A stretch of 12,808 nucleotides of DNA from JAEUIA01 sp038330085. Lineage in GTDB: Bacteria; Planctomycetota; UBA1135; GCA-002686595. A program made the position numbers and the translations under genes. Below are positions 8,132-12,808 of this stretch, in pieces. Position 1 is the stretch's first letter, and each line of letters starts with the position of its first letter. The stretch lies in assembly GCA_038330085.1 (NCBI GenBank), contig JBBQNP010000133.1, positions 1 through 12,808 on the forward strand, given 5' to 3'. Below the pieces are notes generated by a model. The model made no database searches, was not told the DNA's origin, and was given only the letters and a program-made list of their open reading frames with translations.

Positions 8132-9075
8132 GACTTCGTCCGCGCCGGCTTCACGCCTGTCGCGACCAGCGTCATGAAGTGCGGGGGTTGAGGGTCCCGC
8201 GCCGCGCGCTGGATGGTCGCGCGTTCGAAGCCCGTTTCGCGCAAGAGGCTCTCGAGCGCGCCCTCGGTGAACCCGAGGTGCTTGTGCTGGAGTTGCTCGC
8301 GGACCCACTCTTCCGTGTGCGCCAACAAGTCGATGACGAGCACGCGTCCGCCCGGCACGAGGATGCGACGGGCTTCGAGCAACGCCTTCTGCGGTGACTC
8401 GGCGTGGTGCAGCGCCTGGCTCAGCACGGCGACGTCGAACGAAGCGTCCGCGAGCGGCAGGTCTTCGATCTCGCCCGCGACGGTCTCGACGTTGGTGATG
8501 CCGCGCTGCGTCGCGCGAGCTTTGAGTTGCGCGAGCATCTCGGTGCTGATGTCGACGGCGGTCACGCTCGATGCGACCTCCGACAACATCAACGTCAACA
8601 GCCCGTCGCCGATGCCGAGGTCGACGTAGCGACCGCGCGGAGCCAACTGCACGAGCGCGCGCGCCAGCCCCTCCCACGTACGGCCGGGCAGGATCTGCTC
8701 GCCGAACGTCGCCGCGACACGGTTGAAGTACGCGCGCGCGTCCGCTTGTCGCCGGTCGCGCAACGTCTCGAGGCCGGCGAGGTCAGCTTCGAACTCGGGG
8801 CTCGAGTTGTTCTCCGCGACGATGCTGTCCCACATCGCCGCGGCGGGTCCGGGCAGCAACGTGTAGAGCATCCGTCGCCCGTGACGCCGGTCGACGACGA
8901 GGCCGACTTCCTTGAGCAGCGCGAGGTGCGTCGACACGCGGCTCTGCCCCATGTTGAGGATCTCCATCAGGTCCGAGCCCGAGAGCTCTTCCTGGGAGAG
9001 CAGGTGGAGGATCCGCAGACGCGTTTCGTCCGCGAGTGCCTTGAGGAGACGCGAGGTGCCGTTGAGACCAATCAT
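8128..9075 (-). CDS. ArsR-family regulator fused to a class I SAM methyltransferase domain, metH operon
   Basis: 315 residues. Residues about 5-75 are an ArsR winged helix-turn-helix: LKALADETRLRILHLLSQ (11-28), recognition-helix region SRVSTHLALLKEVGLV (45-60), and wing RRHGRRMLYTL (63-73). Residues about 110-310 are a methyltransferase fold: motif I VDLGIGDG (151-158), acidic end of strand 2 VTAVDIS (171-177), EIEDLPLADASFDV (202-215), ALHHAESP (221-228) and LVPGGRVLVIDL (239-250). The protein has no cysteine, so the metal-sensing Cys sites of classic ArsR/SmtB are absent. Fused regulators of this kind sit beside metF or metH in several phyla. The likely ligand is SAM or SAH (compare the ArsR-type SahR regulators of the methyl cycle); true methyl transfer is not shown. 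ATG 9075 is the first in-frame start. Its AAGGAGGT lies an unusual 19 bases upstream, inside an inverted repeat. It is followed directly by metH with a 4-base overlap. Confidence 0.92.
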   Translation of the reverse strand: MIGLNGTSRLLKALADETRLRILHLLSQEELSGSDLMEILNMGQSRVSTHLALLKEVGLVVDRRHGRRMLYTLLPGPAAAMWDSIVAENNSSPEFEADLAGLETLRDRRQADARAYFNRVAATFGEQILPGRTWEGLARALVQLAPRGRYVDLGIGDGLLTLMLSEVASSVTAVDISTEMLAQLKARATQRGITNVETVAGEIEDLPLADASFDVAVLSQALHHAESPQKALLEARRILVPGGRVLVIDLLAHTEEWVREQLQHKHLGFTEGALESLLRETGFERATIQRAARDPQPPHFMTLVATGVKPARTKS

Positions 9076-9097
9076 GGTATCTGGATGGGATGATACC
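9076..9097. promoter_or_regulatory. Inverted repeat over the Shine-Dalgarno region of the ArsR-methyltransferase gene (candidate operator or hairpin)
   Basis: GGTATC (9076-9081) and GATACC (9092-9097) are perfect 6-base arms separated by 10 bases. The repeat ends directly at the regulator's ATG (9075). On the mRNA the 5' arm overlaps the last GG of AAGGAGGT (9102-9095). It could be the operator of the ArsR dimer, blocking its own operon, or an mRNA hairpin that hides the ribosome binding site. The sequence alone does not decide. Confidence 0.5.
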
Positions 9098-9102
9098 TCC
9101 TT
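9095..9102 (-). promoter_or_regulatory. Ribosome binding site AAGGAGGT with unusually long spacing
   Basis: A perfect anti-16S match on the minus strand, but 19 bases separate it from ATG 9075, against a usual 5-9. No alternative in-frame ATG, GTG or TTG lies nearer. It partly overlaps the inverted repeat at 9076-9097. Confidence 0.6.
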
Positions 9103-9157
9103 CGGCCGTGGTGAGGGGCCTCGGATAGGGTGAGCAGGCAGAACTGGAGATTTGATA

Positions 9158-9796
9158 ATGCAGGAAAGTCTACCGATCGATAGACTTTGGATGCATATGA
9201 AAGCCCAGACGGATGTCCTGGAAGTCCAGCGCCTGCAGGGGGCTCAGGGCGGGGTCTTCAGCCTCGCCGATCTGCGATCGGTGTTGAACGAGCCGCATCG
9301 AGCCGCTCTGTTCCGGCGTGTCGATCGGTTGCTCGCGAGCGGCGTTCTGGTGCGCTGCACAAAGGGCCTCTACGTCACTCGAGGTTTCGACCTGGCCGTG
9401 CTCAGCCAACGCATCGCGCCTGACTCGGCGATCAGCTTCGAAACCGTGCTCGCGCGGGATCTGGTGATTGGACCGCTACCTTCACGGCGGATCAGCGCAA
9501 TTCGAAACGCACGGTCGCAGAAATACGAAGCGAGAGGGCTCGCCGTCGAGCATCGTCATCTTGACCCTGCCTTGCGATTCGGTGAGGAGACGCGCAACGG
9601 CATTCGCTACACCGTTCCTGAGAAGGCGCTACTCGATGTGCTGACGTTCCATGTGCGGGGACGTCGCGCACTCTTCGACGTGTACACCGACGTCAACTTT
9701 GAACGCCTGGATCGCGGAGTCTTGAACGAATTCCTGAGCCGTTACAAGAACCAGCGTTTCATTGCGTTCGCGAAGGACGTGTTGCGAATCGCATGA
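9158..9796 (+). CDS. abiEi: Type IV toxin-antitoxin system antitoxin, AbiEi family transcriptional regulator
   Basis: 212 residues from ATG 9158, preceded by GGAGA (9146-9150). ATG 9191 or 9197 (residues 12 and 14) are real alternatives, because a palindrome that looks like an operator would then lie just before the gene. Residues about 25-75 are a winged helix typical of AbiEi: GGVFSLADLRSVL, RVDRLLASGVLVRCTKGLYV. The C-terminal domain has the family hallmark PEKALLDVL (154-162) in TVPEKALLD. In characterised AbiE systems the antitoxin represses its own promoter through the N-terminal domain and counters the toxin without forming a stable complex. The stop overlaps the toxin start by 4 bases (ATGA), the usual coupled order antitoxin then toxin. 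Local base composition looks a little less GC-rich than metH (hand-sampled lines), fitting an acquired cassette. Confidence 0.88.
   Translation: MQESLPIDRLWMHMKAQTDVLEVQRLQGAQGGVFSLADLRSVLNEPHRAALFRRVDRLLASGVLVRCTKGLYVTRGFDLAVLSQRIAPDSAISFETVLARDLVIGPLPSRRISAIRNARSQKYEARGLAVEHRHLDPALRFGEETRNGIRYTVPEKALLDVLTFHVRGRRALFDVYTDVNFERLDRGVLNEFLSRYKNQRFIAFAKDVLRIA
9165..9188. promoter_or_regulatory. Near-perfect 24-base palindrome at the abiEi start (candidate AbiEi operator)
   Basis: AAAGTCTA (9165-9172) and TAGACTTT (9181-9188) are perfect 8-base arms. The 8-base centre CCGATCGA is itself symmetric except for its outermost pair, so 22 of 24 positions obey twofold symmetry. With the 9158 start it lies in codons 3-11; with ATG 9191 it lies 2 bases upstream. 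AbiEi proteins are known to bind inverted repeats near their promoter, so an autoregulatory operator is the leading explanation. Confidence 0.6.
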
Positions 9797-10545
9797 GCAC
9801 TCCGATCGAACGACCGGTCACGCCGGAACGATTGTTCTTGTGGGTGATGCACCGCTTCGCCGAAGTGTTCGGTCACCGGGCCATCCTGAAGGGCGGGATG
9901 GCGCTGCGTCTCTACGATAGTCCGCGTTCGACGACGGACATCGACTACGTGTTCGCGCCGTTCCGCTCGAAGCGCGACATCATGGCTGATTTCGGGAAGA
10001 CGCTCGCGGAGCTCGACGGCGCGACGGTCGATGTCGAGGTGCATTCGAAGATGTTGCGTGCCAACGTCGAGATGGACGGTGTGCGGATCCAAGTCGAGGC
10101 GAACGTCGCAGCCGAGTGCGCTTCCGAGTCGATGGCTACGGGCAATTTTGCGCGCAGCCTCGGACAGGCCTCTCACGTTGTCCGCGTGATGAGCCCTGGG
10201 CTGGCGCTCGCGAACAAGCTGGCTGCGTGGAACGAACGTCGCCTGCATCGGGAGCTGTACGACACCTACTTCCTCATCTCCCGAGCGGGAGCAGTTGTCG
10301 ATATGGACGCGCTGAGGGCCCGCCTTGGAAAGATCGAGTCTCGGCTGCCCGCACTGCACAAGGTGCGCTCCATGACGACGGTTGATTTCGCGTCTCAACT
10401 GCGCTGCGAAGTAGCTGACCTGAAGGACGAGGACCTGCGAGAAGAACTCGCCGCGATCCTCCCCGAATCCGAACTCGCCGGATTGTTGCCGCGCATTCGC
10501 TCCGCTCTGGTGACCATCGCAGAGTTGCTGGAACGCCGCGGCTAG
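9793..10545 (+). CDS. abiEii: Type IV toxin-antitoxin system toxin, AbiEii/AbiGii-family nucleotidyltransferase
   Basis: 250 residues. It has the DNA polymerase beta-type nucleotidyltransferase signature of the AbiEii/AbiGii family: ILKGGMALRL (31-40) followed by STTDIDYV (46-53) with the catalytic Asp pair Asp49/Asp51. VRIQVEANV (97-105) offers Glu102 as the likely third metal ligand, and LANKLAAWNERRLHRELYDTYFL carries the conserved Lys142 and the R-x3-D pair (Arg153/Asp157) of motif IV. AbiEii-type toxins stop growth; related enzymes (MenT) add nucleotides to tRNA acceptor ends, so tRNA is a plausible target, not demonstrated here. Length is somewhat short of many AbiEii (about 300), but all motifs are intact, so the toxin should be active. 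Its ATG (9793-9795) overlaps the antitoxin stop, implying coupled translation. fbp follows after 22 bases. Confidence 0.88.
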   Translation: MSTPIERPVTPERLFLWVMHRFAEVFGHRAILKGGMALRLYDSPRSTTDIDYVFAPFRSKRDIMADFGKTLAELDGATVDVEVHSKMLRANVEMDGVRIQVEANVAAECASESMATGNFARSLGQASHVVRVMSPGLALANKLAAWNERRLHRELYDTYFLISRAGAVVDMDALRARLGKIESRLPALHKVRSMTTVDFASQLRCEVADLKDEDLREELAAILPESELAGLLPRIRSALVTIAELLERRG

Positions 10546-10567
10546 CTCGTCCGGTATCTTGCCGCGG

Positions 10568-11584
10568 ATGAGCGACGCACTGTTCGACCTCGAGCGCCTC
10601 GCGCAGACGCGCGGCGAAAACCTGACCACGATCCAAAGCCACATCCTGGCTGAGGAGCGCAACCACCCGGGCGCGACCGGGACGTTCTCGTGGATCCTCT
10701 CGGCGCTCGCGCTGTCGGCAAAGGTGATCACCGCGAAGATCCGACGCGCGCGCATCCAGGACGTGCTCGGTTCGCTCGACAGCGAGAACGTGCAGGGCGA
10801 GACGCAGCAGAAGCTCGACGTCATCGCGAACGAGACGTTGTTGCGCTGTCTCGGTTCGCGCGCCGGTGTCGCGATCGTCGCGTCGGAAGAGAACGAAGAG
10901 CCGATCATCATCCAGCGCCAGCTCGACGGCGCGCGGCCGTACGTCGTGTTGTTCGATCCGCTCGACGGTTCGTCGAACCTCGACGTGTGCGGCGGCGTCG
11001 GGACGATCTTCAGCGTGTTGCGTCACGATCGCAGGTCGGGGAAGCCCGAGGAGTCGTGCCTGCAGGCGGGCAAAGCGCAGGTCGCCGCGGGCTACATCCT
11101 GTACGGCAGCTCGACGATCTTCGTGCTCACCACGGGCAACGGCGTGAGCATGTTCGTGCTCGATCCGTCGATCGGCGCGTTCCTCCGCGTCGCGGAGAAC
11201 ATGAAGATCCCGGCGGGAGGGAAGACGTACTCGACGAACGAAGGCTATCGGTTGAGCTTCCCCGACGGGTACCAGAAGTACCTCGATTGGGCGCAGTCGA
11301 ACTCGTACTCGAGCCGCTACGCCGGCGCGATGGTCGCGGACGTGCACCGGATCCTGTTGAAGGGTGGCGTGTTCCTCTACCCGCCGACGAAGAAGTCACC
11401 CGAGGGCAAGCTGCGCCTGATGTACGAAGCGAACCCGATGGCGATGATCGTCGAGCAGGCGGGCGGGACTGCGTTCGCCGGCAAGGAACGCATCCTCGAC
11501 GTCGTGCCGAAGACGTTGCATCAGCGCACGAGCGTCGTGCTCGGCAGCGCGGACGAAGTCGAGCACGTGCAACGCTGGCTCTAG
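10568..11584 (+). CDS. fbp: Fructose-1,6-bisphosphatase class I
   Basis: 338 residues, the usual length for class I FBPase. It hydrolyses fructose-1,6-bisphosphate to fructose-6-phosphate and phosphate, the committed gluconeogenic step, in the cytoplasm. Visible motifs: GETQQKLDVIANE (77-89), metal ligands in ASEE (105-108) and FDPLDGSSNLD (129-139, Asp130 and Asp133), YSTNEG (221-226), SSRYAGAMVADVHRIL (248-263) and KLRLMYEANPMA (281-292) with Glu288. I chose ATG 10568 (MSDALFDLE) over an in-frame TTG at 10559. The upstream ribosome site is weak. It starts 22 bases after the AbiEii stop in the same direction, so it may be co-transcribed with the toxin or use a promoter inside the toxin gene; functionally the two are unrelated. 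It converges with the lipoprotein gene that ends at 11617. Confidence 0.97.
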   Translation: MSDALFDLERLAQTRGENLTTIQSHILAEERNHPGATGTFSWILSALALSAKVITAKIRRARIQDVLGSLDSENVQGETQQKLDVIANETLLRCLGSRAGVAIVASEENEEPIIIQRQLDGARPYVVLFDPLDGSSNLDVCGGVGTIFSVLRHDRRSGKPEESCLQAGKAQVAAGYILYGSSTIFVLTTGNGVSMFVLDPSIGAFLRVAENMKIPAGGKTYSTNEGYRLSFPDGYQKYLDWAQSNSYSSRYAGAMVADVHRILLKGGVFLYPPTKKSPEGKLRLMYEANPMAMIVEQAGGTAFAGKERILDVVPKTLHQRTSVVLGSADEVEHVQRWL

Positions 11585-11597
11585 TGGCCAGGGGGAG

Positions 11598-11617
11598 GGT
11601 GCCCGGCGCCGGGCACC
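11598..11617. terminator. 20-base perfect GC-rich palindrome between fbp and the convergent lipoprotein gene
   Basis: GGTGCCCGGCGCCGGGCACC reads the same on both strands and overlaps the last base of the lipoprotein stop codon. It lies 14 bases after the fbp stop. As RNA it would fold into a very stable hairpin from either strand and could end transcription both ways, though neither side has a T-tract. As DNA it could instead be a copy of a dispersed genomic palindrome. Confidence 0.5.
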
Positions 11618-12183
11618 TATCTCGGTCGCAGGTTCTTCTTCTGCGCGCGATTCATCTCGTCCTCGGAGCGCAACAGCTCGGCGTACGTCGGCACGCCCAT
11701 CTGGAGGCGCTCCGTATCCGTCGTCGCGACGTCGACCGGATACAGGCGCCACGAGTCGAGCACCCAGTCGAACACGTACTGCGTGCCGTACTTCTGTTCC
11801 TTTTTCTGCAACATCGCGCGCTTGTCGATGGCTTCGGCGGCCACGCGCAGACCGCGCGGTTCATCGAGCTCGGCGCTCTTGCGTCCGAGCGTCTCGGCCA
11901 GGTCCAGGTCCTCGATGCGACTCGTGCCCACCAGGATCACCGACGCCTTGAACAAAGCATCTGCGGACGTGACGTTGCCCTCGTCGAGCGCAGCCCGCAC
12001 GGCGTCGGCACGCTGTCGATGCAACTCGTCGGCGTTCAAGGAGGGCAGGTGGATCGGATCCGCATGACGTACTTCGTTCTCGAGGTCGACGTAGAGTCCG
12101 TCGATCTTCGACGACGAGGTCTGACAGGCGCCAACGACGAAGACGAGCGGGAGCAACCGGAGAAACGCGCGGCTCGAGTGCAT
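11617..12183 (-). CDS. Lipoprotein with DUF6624-like C-terminal region
   Basis: 188 residues with a clear lipoprotein signal: basic start, hydrophobic LLPLVFVVGAC with lipobox VGAC, and Cys20 as lipidation site, so the product is membrane-anchored on the periplasmic side. The rest is mostly helical and charged. The segment from about 115 to 175, including AIDKRAMLQKKEQKYGTQYVFDW (split: D120-K130, then K131-W140) and WRLYPVDVATTDTERLQMGVPT, recalls the D-(R/K)-x-G/K-x-x-Q-x-YGTQ signature and the downstream 'R...lGLPPL'-like end of DUF6624 proteins, whose function is unknown to me. ATG 12183 begins right at the signal peptide; GGCGGA a few bases upstream is a possible ribosome site. The gene stands alone, diverging from the small Cys-rich lipoprotein and converging with fbp. 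Confidence 0.75.
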   Translation of the reverse strand: MHSSRAFLRLLPLVFVVGACQTSSSKIDGLYVDLENEVRHADPIHLPSLNADELHRQRADAVRAALDEGNVTSADALFKASVILVGTSRIEDLDLAETLGRKSAELDEPRGLRVAAEAIDKRAMLQKKEQKYGTQYVFDWVLDSWRLYPVDVATTDTERLQMGVPTYAELLRSEDEMNRAQKKNLRPR

Positions 12184-12421
12184 TCCGCCATCGTCGGGTG
12201 CGCGTCCAGCCAGTCAAGGACCCGCGTCGGGCGGGCGAAAGGGCGGCCAGGGGGCACTTAGGATCGCCCTTTTATCCAGCCCATACGGCGCAACCGCGGC
12301 GGAGAAGCTAACCTGAACGCGCTCGCAACGGGATTTCTAGAGCCCTATACGTGCGAGCGTCGACAACCGACGGACCGTCCGCGGCCGAAGTGCCGCACAA
12401 CTCGAGACAAGGATTCCACCC
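12184..12421. other. Divergent intergenic region between two lipoprotein genes
   Basis: About 240 bases that should hold both promoters. It contains TTTCTAGAGCCCTATAC (12334-12350), partly shared with the region upstream of the b562-like gene (1701-1717), and lying about 70 bases before the start at 12422. I see no open frame that looks coding and no riboswitch-like structure. Confidence 0.45.
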
Positions 12422-12631
12422 ATGAAACAACTGCTCCTCGCCGCCACTTTGATCGGCTGCATCGTCGCATGCAACACGACCGACAAGAAGTCGGTCAACG
12501 ACCCGGCCGCCCCGAACGCACCCAAGGCGGAGTGCGACGCGAACAAGGGCTGCTGCCCGGGCATGAAGGCCGACGGCAACGCCGCTGAGAAGAAGTCTTG
12601 CTGCACGGGTGAAACCAAGCCGCAAGGTTGA
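12422..12631 (+). CDS. Small Cys-rich lipoprotein
   Basis: 69 residues, family not recognised. The N-terminus is a lipoprotein signal peptide: MKQLLLAATLIGCIVAC with lipobox IVAC and Cys17 as lipidation site. The mature 52 residues are polar, with a second set of cysteines Cys38, Cys44, Cys45, Cys60 and Cys61 arranged C-x5-CC-x14-CC, between Lys/Ala/Asn-rich spacers. Paired CC sites suggest metal (copper or zinc) binding or disulphides, but this is inference. AAGGA at 12409-12413 gives an acceptable ribosome site for ATG 12422. The gene has its own strong terminator 45 bases downstream, so it is probably monocistronic. High-quality start, stop, signal peptide and terminator make it a real small gene despite its length. 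Confidence 0.78.
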   Translation: MKQLLLAATLIGCIVACNTTDKKSVNDPAAPNAPKAECDANKGCCPGMKADGNAAEKKSCCTGETKPQG

Positions 12632-12676
12632 TCGCATCGCGTAGGGCCGCTTCGGTGGCCTGAACGCACCGATTCA

Positions 12677-12716
12677 AAGGCCGTGTCGCTCCAGAGCGAC
12701 ACGGCCTTCTTCTTTG
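12677..12716 (+). terminator. Strong intrinsic terminator of the small Cys-rich lipoprotein gene
   Basis: A perfect 14-base-pair stem (left arm 12677-12690, loop CCAG, right arm 12695-12708) is followed by CTTCTTTG. The AAGG at its 5' side gives only a short A-run for the opposite strand, so it acts mainly on plus-strand transcripts and separates this gene from the convergent partial gene at the right edge. Confidence 0.85.
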
Positions 12717-12738
12717 CGTCGACACGATTGCGTGCCTC

Positions 12739-12808
12739 TCATTCGAGCGACATCGCCGCCGGGACGACGTGGCTCGGGTATTTCTGATCCAGCGCGCGAC
12801 GTGGGCGC
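12739..12808 (-). CDS. C-terminal end of an unidentified gene (partial, cut by right edge)
   Basis: On the minus strand one frame enters from the right edge and ends with TGA (12741-12739), reading RALDQKYPSHVVPAAMSLE at the C-terminus. Most of its third codon positions are G or C, like the true genes here, and it stops just beyond the convergent terminator at 12677-12716, as expected for a gene end. Only about 22 codons are visible, too few to identify a family. A second minus-strand frame is also open here, so this is a moderate call. Confidence 0.5.
   Translation of the reverse strand, partial: RPRRALDQKYPSHVVPAAMSLE

Noticed and set aside
4790..8191. 1133-residue open frame on the plus strand opposite metH
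   Set aside because: It is the complement of a fully conserved MetH; its protein is Arg/Val/Asp/His-rich with no recognisable domain, as expected for an antisense frame in high-GC DNA.
8132..8677. N-terminal extension of the metH frame to 8677
   Set aside because: It lies out of frame over the methyltransferase domain of the upstream gene and has no homology to MetH; the ATG at 8131 gives the canonical N-terminus.
9076..9157. Possible SAM, SAH or cobalamin riboswitch in the leader of the metH operon
   Set aside because: The leader is only about 80 bases and shows none of the conserved core strings of these riboswitches; only a short inverted repeat is present.
9742..10911. 389-residue minus-strand frame opposite abiEii and fbp
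   Set aside because: Both plus-strand genes show catalytic motifs across this interval, so this is a shadow frame.
10690..12261. 523-residue plus-strand frame across fbp and the lipoprotein gene
   Set aside because: It is a shifted frame of fbp and then antisense to the lipoprotein; Arg-rich with no domains.

Overview
The window is high-GC bacterial DNA, most likely from a Planctomycetota member. The main clue is a large secreted protein (2661-4364). Its Cys/Gly-rich C-terminal module (FCFGDGSG, CPCGN, about residues 412-567) resembles a C-terminal module I associate with exported proteins of marine planctomycetes. This assignment is inference from recall, not a search.

Layout. (1) 1-1628, minus: a cell-envelope enzyme joining a family 2 glycosyltransferase to a class I SAM methyltransferase, cut by the left edge. 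(2) 1818-2294, plus: an exported cytochrome b562-like protein, followed by a 366-base gene-free stretch with a small hairpin. (3) 2661-4364, plus: the secreted protein, closed by two tandem hairpins, the second a textbook terminator. (4) 9075-4598, minus: a two-gene operon of an ArsR-type regulator fused to a methyltransferase, then cobalamin-dependent methionine synthase MetH, overlapping by 4 bases (ATGA). An inverted repeat sits on the Shine-Dalgarno region of the first gene. (5) 9158-10545, plus: a type IV toxin-antitoxin pair of the AbiE family (AbiEi antitoxin, AbiEii nucleotidyltransferase toxin), also coupled by an ATGA overlap, with a near-perfect 24-base palindrome at the start of the antitoxin. 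(6) 10568-11584, plus: class I fructose-1,6-bisphosphatase, only 22 bases after the toxin. (7) 12183-11617, minus: a lipoprotein with a DUF6624-like C-terminus, meeting fbp at a 20-base perfect palindrome. (8) 12422-12631, plus: a 69-residue Cys-rich lipoprotein with a strong terminator. (9) 12808-12739, minus: the probable C-terminal tip of another gene.

How the genes work together. The regulator and MetH form a plausible methyl-cycle module: MetH remakes methionine from homocysteine, and the methyltransferase-fold regulator is well placed to sense SAM or SAH and control itself and metH. The AbiE pair is a self-contained accessory cassette between two housekeeping loci (metH operon and fbp). 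The other genes are mostly envelope or exported proteins. I see no tRNA, rRNA, CRISPR array, insertion sequence or integrase. The most interesting features are the two small symmetric DNA elements (9076-9097 and 9165-9188) controlling the two divergent operons. I found no clearly new multi-gene system.
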